Below, piece after piece: positions 22,512-33,034 of a DNA stretch of 64,000 nucleotides. Position 1 is the first letter of the stretch; each line of letters begins with the position of its first letter. Both the position numbers and the translations under genes were made by a program. The notes beneath the pieces were generated by a model. The model was not told the origin of the DNA. It saw only the letters and a program-made list of their open reading frames with translations, and made no database searches. Origin of the DNA: Holacanthus passer (Eukaryota > Chordata > Actinopteri > Pomacanthidae); the NCBI GenBank assembly GCA_025331565.1, contig JAFREQ010000066.1, positions 1,116,001 through 1,180,000 of the forward strand, in the 5' to 3' direction.

Positions 22512-24117
22512 CTGGCATTCACAAATGTGGATGTGGACATATTTGAATGGCATTTACAATCCTGATTACAAAAAAGTTGAAACACTGTGTTAAACATAAA
22601 TAAGACAGAATGTGGTAATTTGCTAAACCTTCTTGACATATACTCAATTGAAAGTACAAAGACAATATATTTAATGTCTGACCTCAACAGCGTAATTTGA
22701 TGGCAGCAACATGTTTCAAACAAGTTGGGACAGGAGCAACAAAAGACTGTGAAAGTTGTGGACTGATCCAAAACACCTGTTTGGATCAGTCCACACACAA
22801 GGATGGACGAGCGTCACCACTTTGTGAAACAATGATTGTACTAGATTACATGGGCTTTATTTACACAGCATCAAATATTTATTTTGGGAATCAGGATTGT
22901 ATACTACGTACAACTGCAATCAAATATCCTTAACTAAAAAAACAGAATGAACACAAGTAGATGAAAAAATTCCACAGTCCCACACTGGCTTGATACTCAT
23001 CTCAACACCAAAAATACAGAATGGCTCACCTTGCTCCGATCAGGAAGAGGCCATTTTTCATTTAAAATTAATTTCTGACTTCAGAAAGAGATCTGCTCTG
23101 GCTGTAATATCTACTAGATATGAGCGAGTAATTGGATTTGAAAGCAGTTCGAAATGAGGTGCGCTAAAATCTCACTTACTTACCAACTGGTTAACAAGTT
23201 GGTGCAAAGCAACTGAAGGCCATTAAAGAAAAGACATAACACAGACTCTCATCCACTGAAAGGCTGGAATTGTAGGTCGCTGTCAATCAAACATCTGAGA
23301 GCCCCAGACCTTATTGATATTTACTCATCCCTGTCTCTCAAACGGCAGTGTAAGCAGTGCGCGATAAAAAACAGCCTTATGAGCTCTGGACAAACAGCCT
23401 GTTTTGAAAGTGCCATACAATGGTGCATCTTGACATGTTTGCTGCTTTTTTTCCCCCCTGATATTGATTTTCTTCCTTCACTGCTGAGCGCACACTTGAG
23501 AGTGTTGGTTGACTTTTAGCCTCCCACATATTCACCCTCTCCCACACGCACACAAGATTTTAAAACATTGTATAATTGTAATTTAAAGTATGCAATGCTT
23601 TATAACACAATATTTCCAAGAAAAATATCTTATGTAAGGTTTATAATTGGTATTTATTTGTAGCATATTAATTCTCACCAGGCACCTCCCACTTTGAGAA
23701 TTTGTCTAATCCTACTGTTTAAGCTGATTGAACCCTCTATTAGACTCACCTGTCTGCCAAGCGGACCTGCAGGTGGGCGTCCAGGGTAAGCAGTATTAGC
23801 AGGAACATGATAAACTGTCGGACCAGCATGGGGCAGCACACCAAAGTTATGCAGGTGTACAGACACTGGGGAGTTCGCAGGTTGAGCAACACGGTCACAG
23901 GGACTCCAACCGCACCCCCTACAGCCCCCACCCAACCCAGGCACAGCCGCAGACAGCTTGAGACGCTCCCCGGTTGGGTGTGCGCACCCTGGGTTCTCTC
24001 CTGGACGTCGCCCCTTCTGCCGCTGCCACTGACTGCCATGCACAACCTCACACTCACCACAATCACACACACAGATAGGATGCACTGGCACAGCGAGCAC
24101 AGCCACATGAATTCCAT
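21653..24117 (-). CDS. Atypical adenosine-receptor-like class A GPCR
   Basis: Two exons, 24117–23750 and 22511–21653, join as GAC AG|G TAC to give 408 codons. Seven hydrophobic segments are visible. Relation to adenosine receptors rests on four things: the single intron sits in intracellular loop 2, where adenosine receptor genes carry theirs; QVYVNA…LP with IYLDLL in TM5; LPLHII in TM6; and the TM3/ECL2 cysteine pair (C89, C235). TM4 keeps CW (140–141) and TM5 keeps P258. The usual functional residues are altered: DRY is DAH (113–115), CWLP is L-C-L-P (C306), NPxxY is VPQIL (342–346), the TM2 Asp is Gly, and the nucleoside-binding Asn of TM6 is His313. ECL2 is about 85 residues long with two sequons (NWT, NFT). 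The 63-residue tail is basic and Pro/Ser-rich. Start chosen as the Met just before TM1; an upstream exon cannot be excluded. The ligand is unknown. Confidence 0.8.
22512..23749 (-). other. GPCR intron
   Basis: Donor 'AG|gtgagt', acceptor 'ccag|GT'. The acceptor has a weak polypyrimidine tract. It contains the inverted-repeat element at 22557–22899. The remainder is unremarkable AT-rich DNA. Confidence 0.75.
22557..22899 (-). mobile_element. MITE-like DNA transposon with 11-bp inverted ends
   Basis: CAATCCTGATT (22557–22567) and AATCAGGATTG (22889–22899) are perfect inverted repeats, each flanked by TA, giving a likely TA target duplication. The interior has 'acaaaaaagttgaaacact', 'caagttgggacaggagcaac' and 'gtcaccactttgtgaa', which I recognise from an abundant fish DNA-transposon family. 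It is 343 bp long and has no transposase frame. The strand given is arbitrary. Confidence 0.75.
23750..24117 (-). CDS. GPCR exon 1: TM1 to TM3
   Basis: ATG at 24117–24115. It encodes MEFMWLCSLCQCILS… (TM1), a loop 1 of about 25 residues (SGSGRRGDVQERTQGAHTQP) that is longer than in adenosine receptors, TM2 with VGVPVTVLLNL, and TM3 with YTCITLVCCP…LDAHLQVRLADR. The 'ADRY' spanning the intron is not the DRY motif. It aligns with the loop-2 'PLRY' of adenosine receptors, while the true DRY position reads DAH. Confidence 0.8.
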
Positions 24118-26980
24118 GTCTGGGGGAGATAAAAAAAAAGCGGAGAGACAGAGACTGATAAAGGAATATATTTGAATGCAGTTTAAAAGTCATTACCGAT
24201 AATGATGTGAAAGAGTAAAAATGAAAGAAAAAGGTATTGATGCTTATGCAAATACAGCCTCATTCACTCCCACTCTAGTTGCCATCACTGCCCTGTGTTC
24301 CCATATGACTCTTTCAGCAAAGACTGCCCCTGCAGCGTTAACTTATATCGTCAAAGGAACGGTCAAACATTGAGAAAGACGAAGAATAGAGAGAATACAA
24401 ATGAGAGCTGAGTGACAAAGGGTGGAGGAAATGTTGAGGTTAAGCATAGGGGTGTAGGTCAGAATAATAAAAACAGTCAGCAAGAGATGGAGAAAGTACA
24501 GATGTGGAAGGATAGAGAATGTGATGCAAGTTGTGCTAGAGGCAGAGAGACAGGCAGGGAGAGAGTAGATATTTTGATAGGTATTGGAGAGCTGTAAACG
24601 TGCCTGGAGAGTGAAAAGGTCAAGCCAGACCAAACTTGACAGAACTTCTCCACTGAGGATGTGAGTACCATGCAAACACAGAGCAACAAGCACCAAACTG
24701 GGTGGCAACATACTGTTAACGCTCTCTTTTCTCGCTTCTTTTTCTGCTCTTTGTTTTGCCTCTCTACTCCTGTGGTCCACCACGCATCATTTGCACACTC
24801 TCGCCGAAACACAAATAGGCCTAGACATTTATGTGTAAATACATGAGCGCTGACACTCAATCACACAAGCGCACGCTCCCCCCGATGAGTAATTTCCTGC
24901 AAATACATTCAAAAATGATTGGCAGCTAATTTCAGTGCATTTTCAAACAATTGTCTCGCAGAAAGCGGAGTGGGTGAATATTGAAATAGCAGATTTGCCG
25001 CAGCAATATGACACCTGTCCATTCCACGTAATTAGTTTGACCTTTTCAGAAGATTTGGTGTTAGTCGTCAGTTTTCCATAATAATCGTGACTGGCTGAAA
25101 TAACCTCTTTATACTGCTTCATAATCACTTTATACAGTTGTCTCCTGTCCCACCACTTGAAGGGCCTCAGCAAAATTGATTTACTGAAGTAATTAATTCA
25201 GCTTAATCCACCTTGTGTGAGTTTTGAATTCAAACTGGTGGCTGGTCACTCACAGTGTAATTAATTGCCTTGATTAATCAATTAGGCTCTTTGAAACAAC
25301 ACTGAAGCTATATGGCCAAAGCGTGGTCAGAGCTTTTTTAGAGACTTGAAAATCAGTGGTGCCTGCTGATATAATCCGAAAGAAGTAAATTAGGATAAAA
25401 AGGTACAGTTACCTGCTGTGAAGCCCTGCGATGACACAGTTTATACAAAACTCTATAATCTATCCTCTGTATGACTTGGCTGCCTTTTTATTTCCCTCCA
25501 GGATCTCTATCTCTGCCTCTCACCTCTCACTCTAAACTGTCTGCCCCCACTGACAGAGTATAAACCTGATTCATAAACCTCTGTTTATCCACCTGCCTTC
25601 TATCTCTCTCTCCTGTCTCTGCAAACATATCAATTGTGTCAATGTTGGAACATGGCTGCCCTTTCCATCTGAGATGTGCAAAGGGCAACACCTCTTCTGC
25701 CAGCCAAGGAAATATGTAAATACGGTACACACACATATGCACATACAGTGTATGGGCATGGACACTCACACATACACAGAAGTAAGATTTATTCTTTGTT
25801 CTTATAGAAAAAGCCTTCTCACTCAGATTTTCTTAGATTCCTCCAATTTTCTCTTAATTTGTGAGAGACAAAGGAAAATAAGAGGTAGCTCTTAACTCAG
25901 AACGCAATGTGCTTTTTGATGGTGGGCATGTACTGAAAGTAATAAAGATGAGTAGAGATATCGAAGATATTTTACACACTCTTATCTAAAGCCAGTCTTC
26001 CGTGAATCAAAATAAGCAGACAGCACCAGTGTATGAATTCAGAATTGCTAAGATGCCTACACAGAGGGAATGGACGATCTCAATAATACCTTTAGGCTGA
26101 TACGGTACATTATCTGTGTTATTCCTGTGATCATGGACACTTCATTCAATAATACACAATACTCTGCAGAAAACAGAGAAATTGCACAAAACTCTATTGC
26201 CAACAGAGACAAAGCCTGGAGCTGCTCCACTGAATATTGTTTGAAAACTGAGTTTTGTGTGCTCAAAATGTTTGCTTTAGTTTTTACATGCAAATGACCT
26301 TCATTGAACTGTAGGGCTGACAGTCATGGCCCGGAAAATGTGCCTATTTTTCCAAAAACCCAGCCAAGCATATCAATGTTTATACAAATCATTCTCCCGC
26401 TGTCTGCCAAAAGGGCAGAGCTCCACACAGGGGCACACCAAGTCCAATCGAGGGGGCTCCATTTTGTAAAGAATTTGCCTGAAATCCAAATCAAAAACAG
26501 AGATTAACAAACTTTTGCCTGCTGCAATTTTAAGCCACAGTTTATGGTCGATTATGAAAGTGGAGACCATGAGGAGGGGACAGTGAATACAGATCACACA
26601 AGTAGGATCATCATTAAACACTATTAGAATAAATTAATCCTTTCTGTGATGCTTGTGTTACCAAAATTTATCTTAAAAAATAACACATTTGCTCTCTTGT
26701 ATTGTATGAGCATATTTACAAATTAAATTTAATTAATTAGATTTAATTGTTCAAGGTAATAACAAAGTAAAAGTTGTATTTCAGTAAGTATGGTAGACCT
26801 AAAAAGACTAAAAAGACTATCAAAACATTTTGTCTGTGCCTCTCTTAAGTTTTTTCTGTTTCAATTGCAATTTGCTCTGTAAACTGTGATGAGAGGCATC
26901 GCTGGAAAAAACAACGCTCCGGTCTCGCGTGACTTGAACGAGACTTGCCCGTTTTAACATGAGTTGGAAACCCCGTTCCA
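24118..26980. other. Divergent intergenic region between GPCR and rps19
   Basis: No coding exon, tRNA or clear repeat was seen. The composition is balanced to AT-rich with several non-repetitive stretches (for example 24890–25420). It would contain the GPCR 5' UTR and promoter, which I cannot locate. Confidence 0.6.
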
Positions 26981-26981
26981 C
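26880..26981 (+). promoter_or_regulatory. rps19: rps19 core promoter
   Basis: CpG-containing sequence just upstream of the TOP start, including 'ggtctcgcgtgac', one or two mismatches from the TCTCGCGAGA element seen in many housekeeping promoters. No TATA box at –30, as is usual for ribosomal protein genes. Confidence 0.5.
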
Positions 26982-27009
26982 CCTCTTCCCTTCGCTGTCC
27001 ACAAGCAAG
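26982..27009 (+). other. rps19: rps19 non-coding exon 1 with 5' TOP tract
   Basis: 'ccctcttcccttcgctgtcc' begins with C and an uninterrupted pyrimidine run, the 5' terminal oligopyrimidine signature of ribosomal protein mRNAs that places translation under mTOR/LARP1 control. Donor 'AAGCAAG|gtaaag' at 27010. As in human RPS19, the first exon is untranslated and the ATG opens exon 2. The exact start base is uncertain by a few nt. Confidence 0.7.
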
Positions 27010-27800
27010 GTAAAGCGCTGTTTCGAGTCCTCGGTTTTATGCCAATAAATAGCTTCAAATTTTTAGCATTTACCTTTGAAACGTGGCGAGGTGGTGTATG
27101 AAGTACACATTAATAAGGTGGCTGACTTTTGCGTGAGGTTATTAGACGTTTATTTGTTTTATAAGGTTTTTACTTTAGTGTCGCTCCCATGCTAGCTGTC
27201 TGGTCGTAATGGCTGCCCCCATGCTTCCTCGTTGAGGCCTGCTAGCTCGCGGCTAGCAGTGCCAATTTAGTTGTCTCTCCATTGATTAAATGTAAAGTTA
27301 ATATGAGTCAAACTAGATATCGCTTGAAGGCTGATGTAATCTCGGTGAATTGTCTTTTCTTAAATGCATATTGCTAGGGTTCACGACTGAATAGGGCTTA
27401 CTCTGATGCGGCTCTGGTAGCGAAGGTTAGCTTAGCTAGCTAACGTTAAGAAGCGCTTACTTAAGTAAAGCTAATGCCGGTTGAAAGCGTGTTAACCGAG
27501 AGACCCCACACGTGTAACAACCCTAAATTCTAGGCTCGCTGCGTGGATTTTTAAATTTTCATTGATTTTTTTTCATTTTTATTAACATCACATCAGGAGT
27601 GAAGCTGAGCGTGTCAGTCATGCCCACACATCATAGTCGGGTTGATAAGCTCCTGATGACAATCCTCATGTTCTGCGTAACGTTAAAACACGTTAGTTCT
27701 GGACAGTGAACAGCTTCAGTCTGCAGGATGTTAAGATGAGTTGTATTCATGGGATATTAACTCAGTATTTGTTGAATTTCTGTAGTCGTATGTAATGTAT

Positions 27801-27998
27801 GGGGCGGCTGTAGCTCAGGAGGTAGAGTGGGTGTCCACCAATTGAGAGATTGGTGGTTCAATCCCTGTCCCCTGCAGTCTATGTGTTGAAGTGTCATTGG
27901 GCAAGATACTGAACCCCAAATTGACCCTGATGGCTGTTCCATTGCTGTGTGAATGTATGTCGCTTTGGATGAAAGTGTCTGCTTTTATAAAGGAAATT
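27801..27998 (+). mobile_element. tRNA-derived SINE, plus orientation
   Basis: The head has TAGCTCAGGAGGTAGAG (27811–27827, A box) and GGTTCAATCC (27855–27864, B box). It is followed by 'gggcaagatactgaacccc' and by 'gtcgctttggatgaaagtg', the tail motif of a very common fish SINE. The acceptor stem does not close and the body continues past the head, so this is not a tRNA gene. It ends about 37 bp before rps19 exon 2. Confidence 0.82.
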
Positions 27999-28035
27999 GT
28001 AGAATGTAACGCTAGTGTGTCTTCATCTTCTTTAG

Positions 28036-31000
28036 ATGCCGGGTGTCACAGTGAAAGACGTCAACCAGCAGGAGTTTGTCCGTGCCCTGGCTGCCTTCCT
28101 GAAGAAGTGAGTGTTTTATATTGATTTTTCACACACAGCATAATTTTGGTATTTTAATAAATTGGGCAACTATGAATTGGCATATAGATGTAGTATTCAG
28201 TAGAGAAAAGTCCATCTCTTATTCATTTTTAATGTAGCACTTTAAGCAGTTTGGCATGTTTGATGTTGGTAGGCTTGCATGATTCTTTATTTGAGTTGTG
28301 TCCACATGGTTGAATGCGTGCCTCGTAAGTCACTTTACGTAAAAGCATTGGTTGATTGAATGAATCAACTTGGTTCCACCCTTGTTTTACCTCAATGTGT
28401 CTCTTGTTTATCTTTACTAATACCCAGTGCTATATTATGGAAGCCTGTTGTGGTTCAGTTCATGCTGACATTTCTCCCCTTTCCCCAGGTCAGGAAAGCT
28501 GAAGGTGCCTGACTGGGTGGACCTTGTCAAGCTGGGTAAGCACAAGGAGCTGGCCCCCAGCGATGAGAACTGGTTCTACACCAGAGCTGGTAAGTCCAGA
28601 TATTTCTGTTCATGTTGGGTTCCCATTGACCATGTTGTGTCGCTTTGTTAATAGAAAGATCATTTTTGAAAAAAAAAAAAAATATAAAGTTGGAGCGACG
28701 TAATTCACCCACATGCTGGTGTTGGAGGCCTTCCCCTGATTTACATTTTACATCACTGAAGGGATGTATAGAACATTATAGAGTTCATGTGGTAGTGGAT
28801 GCTGTTATAAATGCATTGTGGGCTTACTTGGCCTAATAAATGCCTTCACAAAACCCTGCTGTTTTTTGATGCTCAGTTGAATTTGCCTTAAAGTGCCTTT
28901 TGAGTGTTTTTGCAATCACAAAAGATTGACAACCATGTGTAAAGAACATACTGTGGCTTGGTTCGGTTCACTCAAATTACCTCCCATTGATATCTAGCCA
29001 TGCAGGTTATTTGACAGTTTCTTGATGTCTGCCATTGAGACTTGATACCTAATGACTGTTGACAGAATACTAGGACCAATATTCCCACAATATTTACCTT
29101 TTTAAATGATGCTTGAAAATTTGTCTTCCATTTTCTAAACTGTTAAAACTTTTCTTTTCGTGTCATAACTTAAAGGTTTAGTTGAAAGTGACTGTCACTG
29201 AGTGGTAACAATGTACATGTTCTTCACTTTTCATCTCTGTCCTTGGTGCCTTTTTTTGTGAAATATGAAACTGCAAAACTCCTTCATTTCTGTATGATTT
29301 CTACTGAGGCCACAAGCCCAATTATCCAAACATCTCTATTTGACCATGTTAAGAGGAAACCCTCAAAGCAACGTATTGCTACTGATGCTGCATAACACCC
29401 TCATCTTTTCTGCTCCCATAGCCTCCACAGTCCGCCACCTGTACCTTCGTGGAGGTGCTGGTGTTGGCTCCATGACCAAGATCTATGGAAGTCGCCAGAG
29501 GAATGGAGTATGCCCTGCCCACTACAGTGTAGGATCCAAGAACGTGGCTCGTAAGGTGCTTCAGGCCCTCGAGCTCCTCAAGATGATTGAGAAGGATCCC
29601 AATGGGTGCGTGCCTTTATCAGTTGCTGGGATCTTACATTTACAATTAGAAATATATAAGTATAAATTATTTGCAAGTAACCTGTTCAAGTGGAAATTAA
29701 GTATTAACAATCACACAGCACAATTGTGTTGAAAAAAATATTGGTGTTTGCATATGTATTTAAAGTTTTTGTACATGCATTTATTAGTTGGCATGTTGTG
29801 GTGTTTTGGGGCTACTGTAGGCACTGAGTGGTTCACACACCCTTCTACACATGTGGTCGTCCATTCTTGTACTACTGTCAAAGTCCTCAATTTCCTGCCT
29901 TCATTTTCATCTTTGTAGAACCATGTTGTAAAAGAGGCCCATTGATGTGATTCTGGATAACTGAAATCTTTAAATGCACAAGCTTGAATTTTGCCTTGTG
30001 TGTCTACAATAAATACATAATCACACTGTATTGAGAGGACTAATTGATTGGGTTGTTTTTTTTTCTGTTCAAGTGGGCAAGAAAATTAAATCCCATTTAG
30101 AATTGCCTTTGTTTCTGGGTTGATAATGAATGATTTTTGCCTATGTGTAGGATGGAAAATGGATATGTGGCTTTCCCTGACTTACAGTCACGGTGGTCAA
30201 TGTTGCGTTAAGAAGTAGTTATTGAAGAATTAAGCTTTTTGTGTATTGATTTTTGTGTATTCTATTATGTTCCTCCATTTTCTTGTTTTAATTTCGCTGC
30301 TCTCCATCTCCCACAGTGGTCGCAGACTAACCGCCCAGGGAACCAGAGACCTGGATAGAATTGCTGGCCAGGTGAGAAACTAATCTGTCTTCACTAATTA
30401 TGTTGACATAAACCTATGGATGTGTCACTTATTACCATCTATACATTTACTCAGATAGTGTTTAATTTTAACATGTGGTTAGACCTGTCGTACACAAGGG
30501 ACCAAGCCTGACAAACTGAATTAATTAGGGTTGTCAGAAAACAAAAACAGGTTGTAACTTTTGTTCTATGGGAGATGTTTATCACACAAGGGCAATATAA
30601 TCCAGAGTATGACTGTTTGTTGTATCTGAAACGGACATATCCCGTTTACTGATGTTTTGTGAGTGCTAATGAGCACTATCTTCACTGATACGGTTGACTG
30701 CAGTGTATCTACAGGGTTCATACAAAGTCTTGAAAGTTTGAAAAAGGTTTCATTTTAACTTGTGTTTTCAAGGTTAGGAATATACTCCTTTTAAAAAAAA
30801 AAAAATGCCGTTATTCAACCTAATCAGTTCATCAACACAATCATTCTGTAAACCAAAAATCTTCATATTTGAAATGAACCAATCTCGTCCTCCTATTTGT
30901 CTCCTGGCATCTCACACCACACATGGAGCTAAATTGACTGACATGGGTGTTGAAATGAGAAGGGGGTGTTTTTCTGTTCCACTCGGCATCCGCTGACCAT

Positions 31001-33003
31001 CTGTTCTCAGAATGCGTGCACATCCTTTGTCCTTTATGTTGTGTGTGAGCACATTGACCATAGCTAGCTAACTGTTGTACCTGCTCATCTGCTAGTGGAG
31101 AACAGGTGGATTTTATTGCTTTATGAACATGCCAAGCTACCATTTTCATTTTACAACTAGCTAGTTCACGAAAAATGTATAGCTAGGTAAGTCCTCTGCT
31201 GGTCCCTTACTCTAGAAGTTGGCAAGCATTAAATAATCGCGATCAAAGTAAATATGAACAGCTGGTAAAATAGACAATATACATTGATTACTGTGGGTAT
31301 GAAGGAACTCTGTAAACTATATTTCACAATTGCATTTCAGATGTGGTGATAAAGGCTTTTTGAGTCTGAAAATGTATGTACCTTGAAAAGTGCTTAAATG
31401 TTACTCTTTAAAAGGTGCGTCTGTGTCTTGTCTCTAATTCTGCCACAAACTAATGCAATGGGTTCATCTTGGTGACCCATATACGCGATCAACAGTCATA
31501 CAACAAAATGAGCCACGCTAAGCCTTATATAGCACATTGAATATATTAACCCAGGTCTGTCAATTGAGTTTTGTGTAGTCTAATGACCTTGGTTAATGTA
31601 TTAACATGACAGTTGATATAAGAGCATTTCTTAAATGCAGCTGAAGTCTGCAATGTAGTGTAAAGACCTTTTTCCTGTGGCAGCCATAAACAATCCTGGT
31701 GGCTGAAGATGACTCACCTGTGCCTCCATTTGTTTCCTACTGTGTCTGTAATGAAACAACCCAAAGGGGAGTGGACTTCCCAGTGCTTTAAATGGTAACC
31801 ACAGTACTGACTCGTTCAGTATGTATGCTAAAGCCTTGTCTTACCTACTGATAGAATTTAAATGCTTGAGTATCAGGACTCCTCAGCTGTTGAATGAATA
31901 TCATTGCAACCTCGTGCTGGCCCTGCAAAGGTTGTTTTCGGTGACTGGCTGTTTGATGCACTCTGGCATTTTGTGACGTTCAGACGCACTCGGGATGGTG
32001 CCGTAAGTGTGTGTGATCACAGAAATATCATCCCCTTGCTTTGATGCGACACCTTGTCTGTTGCGGGAGTACACAGCACCAGTGTCACTTCAGCATGCAA
32101 GGCTTTTTAAAGCACTTGTCCTTGGGCAAATTTTCCTCTGCCAGCCAAGTGTGTTATGTGTCTTGTGTGGTACATAACTAGAATTGTTTGTTCACTTTCG
32201 CTAAAAAACAAATCACAGTTGGGCCTTGTCAAAAATCAGGAGAGAGGCAGCAGCGTTGTGATAATCCAAGGGTAAAAGGGGTAAACATGAGGAGGGAATT
32301 TCATGCTTGGCAAGTCTGCCGTATGGCACCAGTTTTCTCCTTGTTTACCCATGCTAATGAGCAGTATGCAGATGAGCAGACCTGGGCCCAGCCCCGCCTA
32401 CCTGCTGCACAAAACTGGCAGGAAGCATGTTTGTGTGGCTCCGCTACCTCCACGCGAATCCTCTTTTTGTGTGTTGTAGTTTGATGGCTTTTAAAGAGAG
32501 ATGCTTTTTCCTTTGCAAGTGTGATTTCTGCCATGAACTGTCAGACTATTCTGGTGTTTTTGGTAGCAGCCGTAACACAAACGATTTCCCTTCCAAACTT
32601 CATTCTAAAGTTGCCATGAAACTGCCTTTTGATAGAATCTTTGTACCTGAAGTTGCACATTTCCTGTTCAAGTGCAATATTGTGGTGGGTCTTTTATGTG
32701 GTGAGAAATGTACAATAAACAAACCAATAGAATATTGAAGAGCTGGGAAGTGTCATTTGAGTTTGTCTAGTAGGGGTCATTTGCACAGACTTATGGTAGC
32801 ACAATGAAACATTTAAAATATGATTCTTTTTTTCCCTCCAACAGCAAGTAATTGTAACAGCAAGTGTTTTTGATTTGTAGACAACACAAGTTTTCAAAGG
32901 TATTAAAACACCTCGTCTGGTGCAGGGCTTAACTTCTGAATATGCCTAACAATGTTTTTCTCTTTTTCCACAGGTTGCAGCTGCAAACAAGAAAACTGTT
33001 TAA
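28036..33003 (+). CDS. rps19: 40S ribosomal protein S19 (eS19)
   Basis: Structural protein of the small ribosomal subunit, needed for 18S rRNA 3'-end processing; human RPS19 mutations cause Diamond–Blackfan anaemia. Coding exons are 28036–28106, 28489–28589, 29422–29605, 30317–30371 and 32974–33003, all GT–AG. They total 441 nt and encode 146 residues (human 145). The protein starts MPGVTVKDVNQQEFVRALAA and ends RIAGQVAAANKKTV. Conserved landmarks are W33, W52, R56 and R62 (the last two are known disease hot spots), GGAGVGSMTKIYG and HYSVGSKNVARKVLQALE. The ATG is the first codon of exon 2, right after the acceptor 'ctttag'. I looked for box C/D snoRNAs in the introns and found none I would support. 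The final intron (2.6 kb) is the longest. Confidence 0.98.
30372..32973. other. rps19: rps19 last intron with transposon fragments
   Basis: 'acagggttcatacaaagtct' at 30712–30731 and 'ccttgaaaagtgcttaaatg' at 31381–31400 resemble the two ends of a common vertebrate repeat that reads 'cttgaaaagtgcttgaat'. The intervening about 600 bp ('agctagctaactg', 'agctagctagttc') may be a further insertion. The rest is unremarkable. Confidence 0.4.
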
Positions 33004-33007
33004 TAAA
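33002..33007 (+). terminator. rps19: rps19 poly(A) signal overlapping the stop codon
   Basis: The stop TAA (33001–33003) is followed directly by TAAA, so AATAAA spans 33002–33007. The downstream T-rich 'tctttttttgg' and GT-rich 'cactgtgtcttg' fit a cleavage site near 33025–33035. The 3' UTR would be about 25–30 nt, typical of ribosomal protein mRNAs. Confidence 0.8.
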
Positions 33008-33034
33008 TCTTTTTTTGGAGAAAGTCAAACACTG

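Noticed and set aside
22512..22798. N-terminal extension of the GPCR exon 2 frame
   Set aside because: It runs back through a clear splice acceptor into a MITE. The translation upstream of YSSVITRQ has no relation to a receptor, and exon 1 supplies the correct TM1–TM3.
23750..23760. 'ADRY' across the GPCR splice junction taken as the DRY motif
   Set aside because: Alignment of TM3 places it in loop 2, opposite the 'PLRY' of adenosine receptors. The true motif position is DAH nine residues earlier.
27801..27875. tRNA gene in rps19 intron 1
   Set aside because: A and B boxes are present, but the acceptor stem does not pair and the sequence continues into a SINE body and tail.
27010..32973. 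Box C/D snoRNAs in rps19 introns
   Set aside because: TGATGA-like words (for example near 27653 and 29107) lack a CTGA box at suitable spacing and a closing terminal stem.
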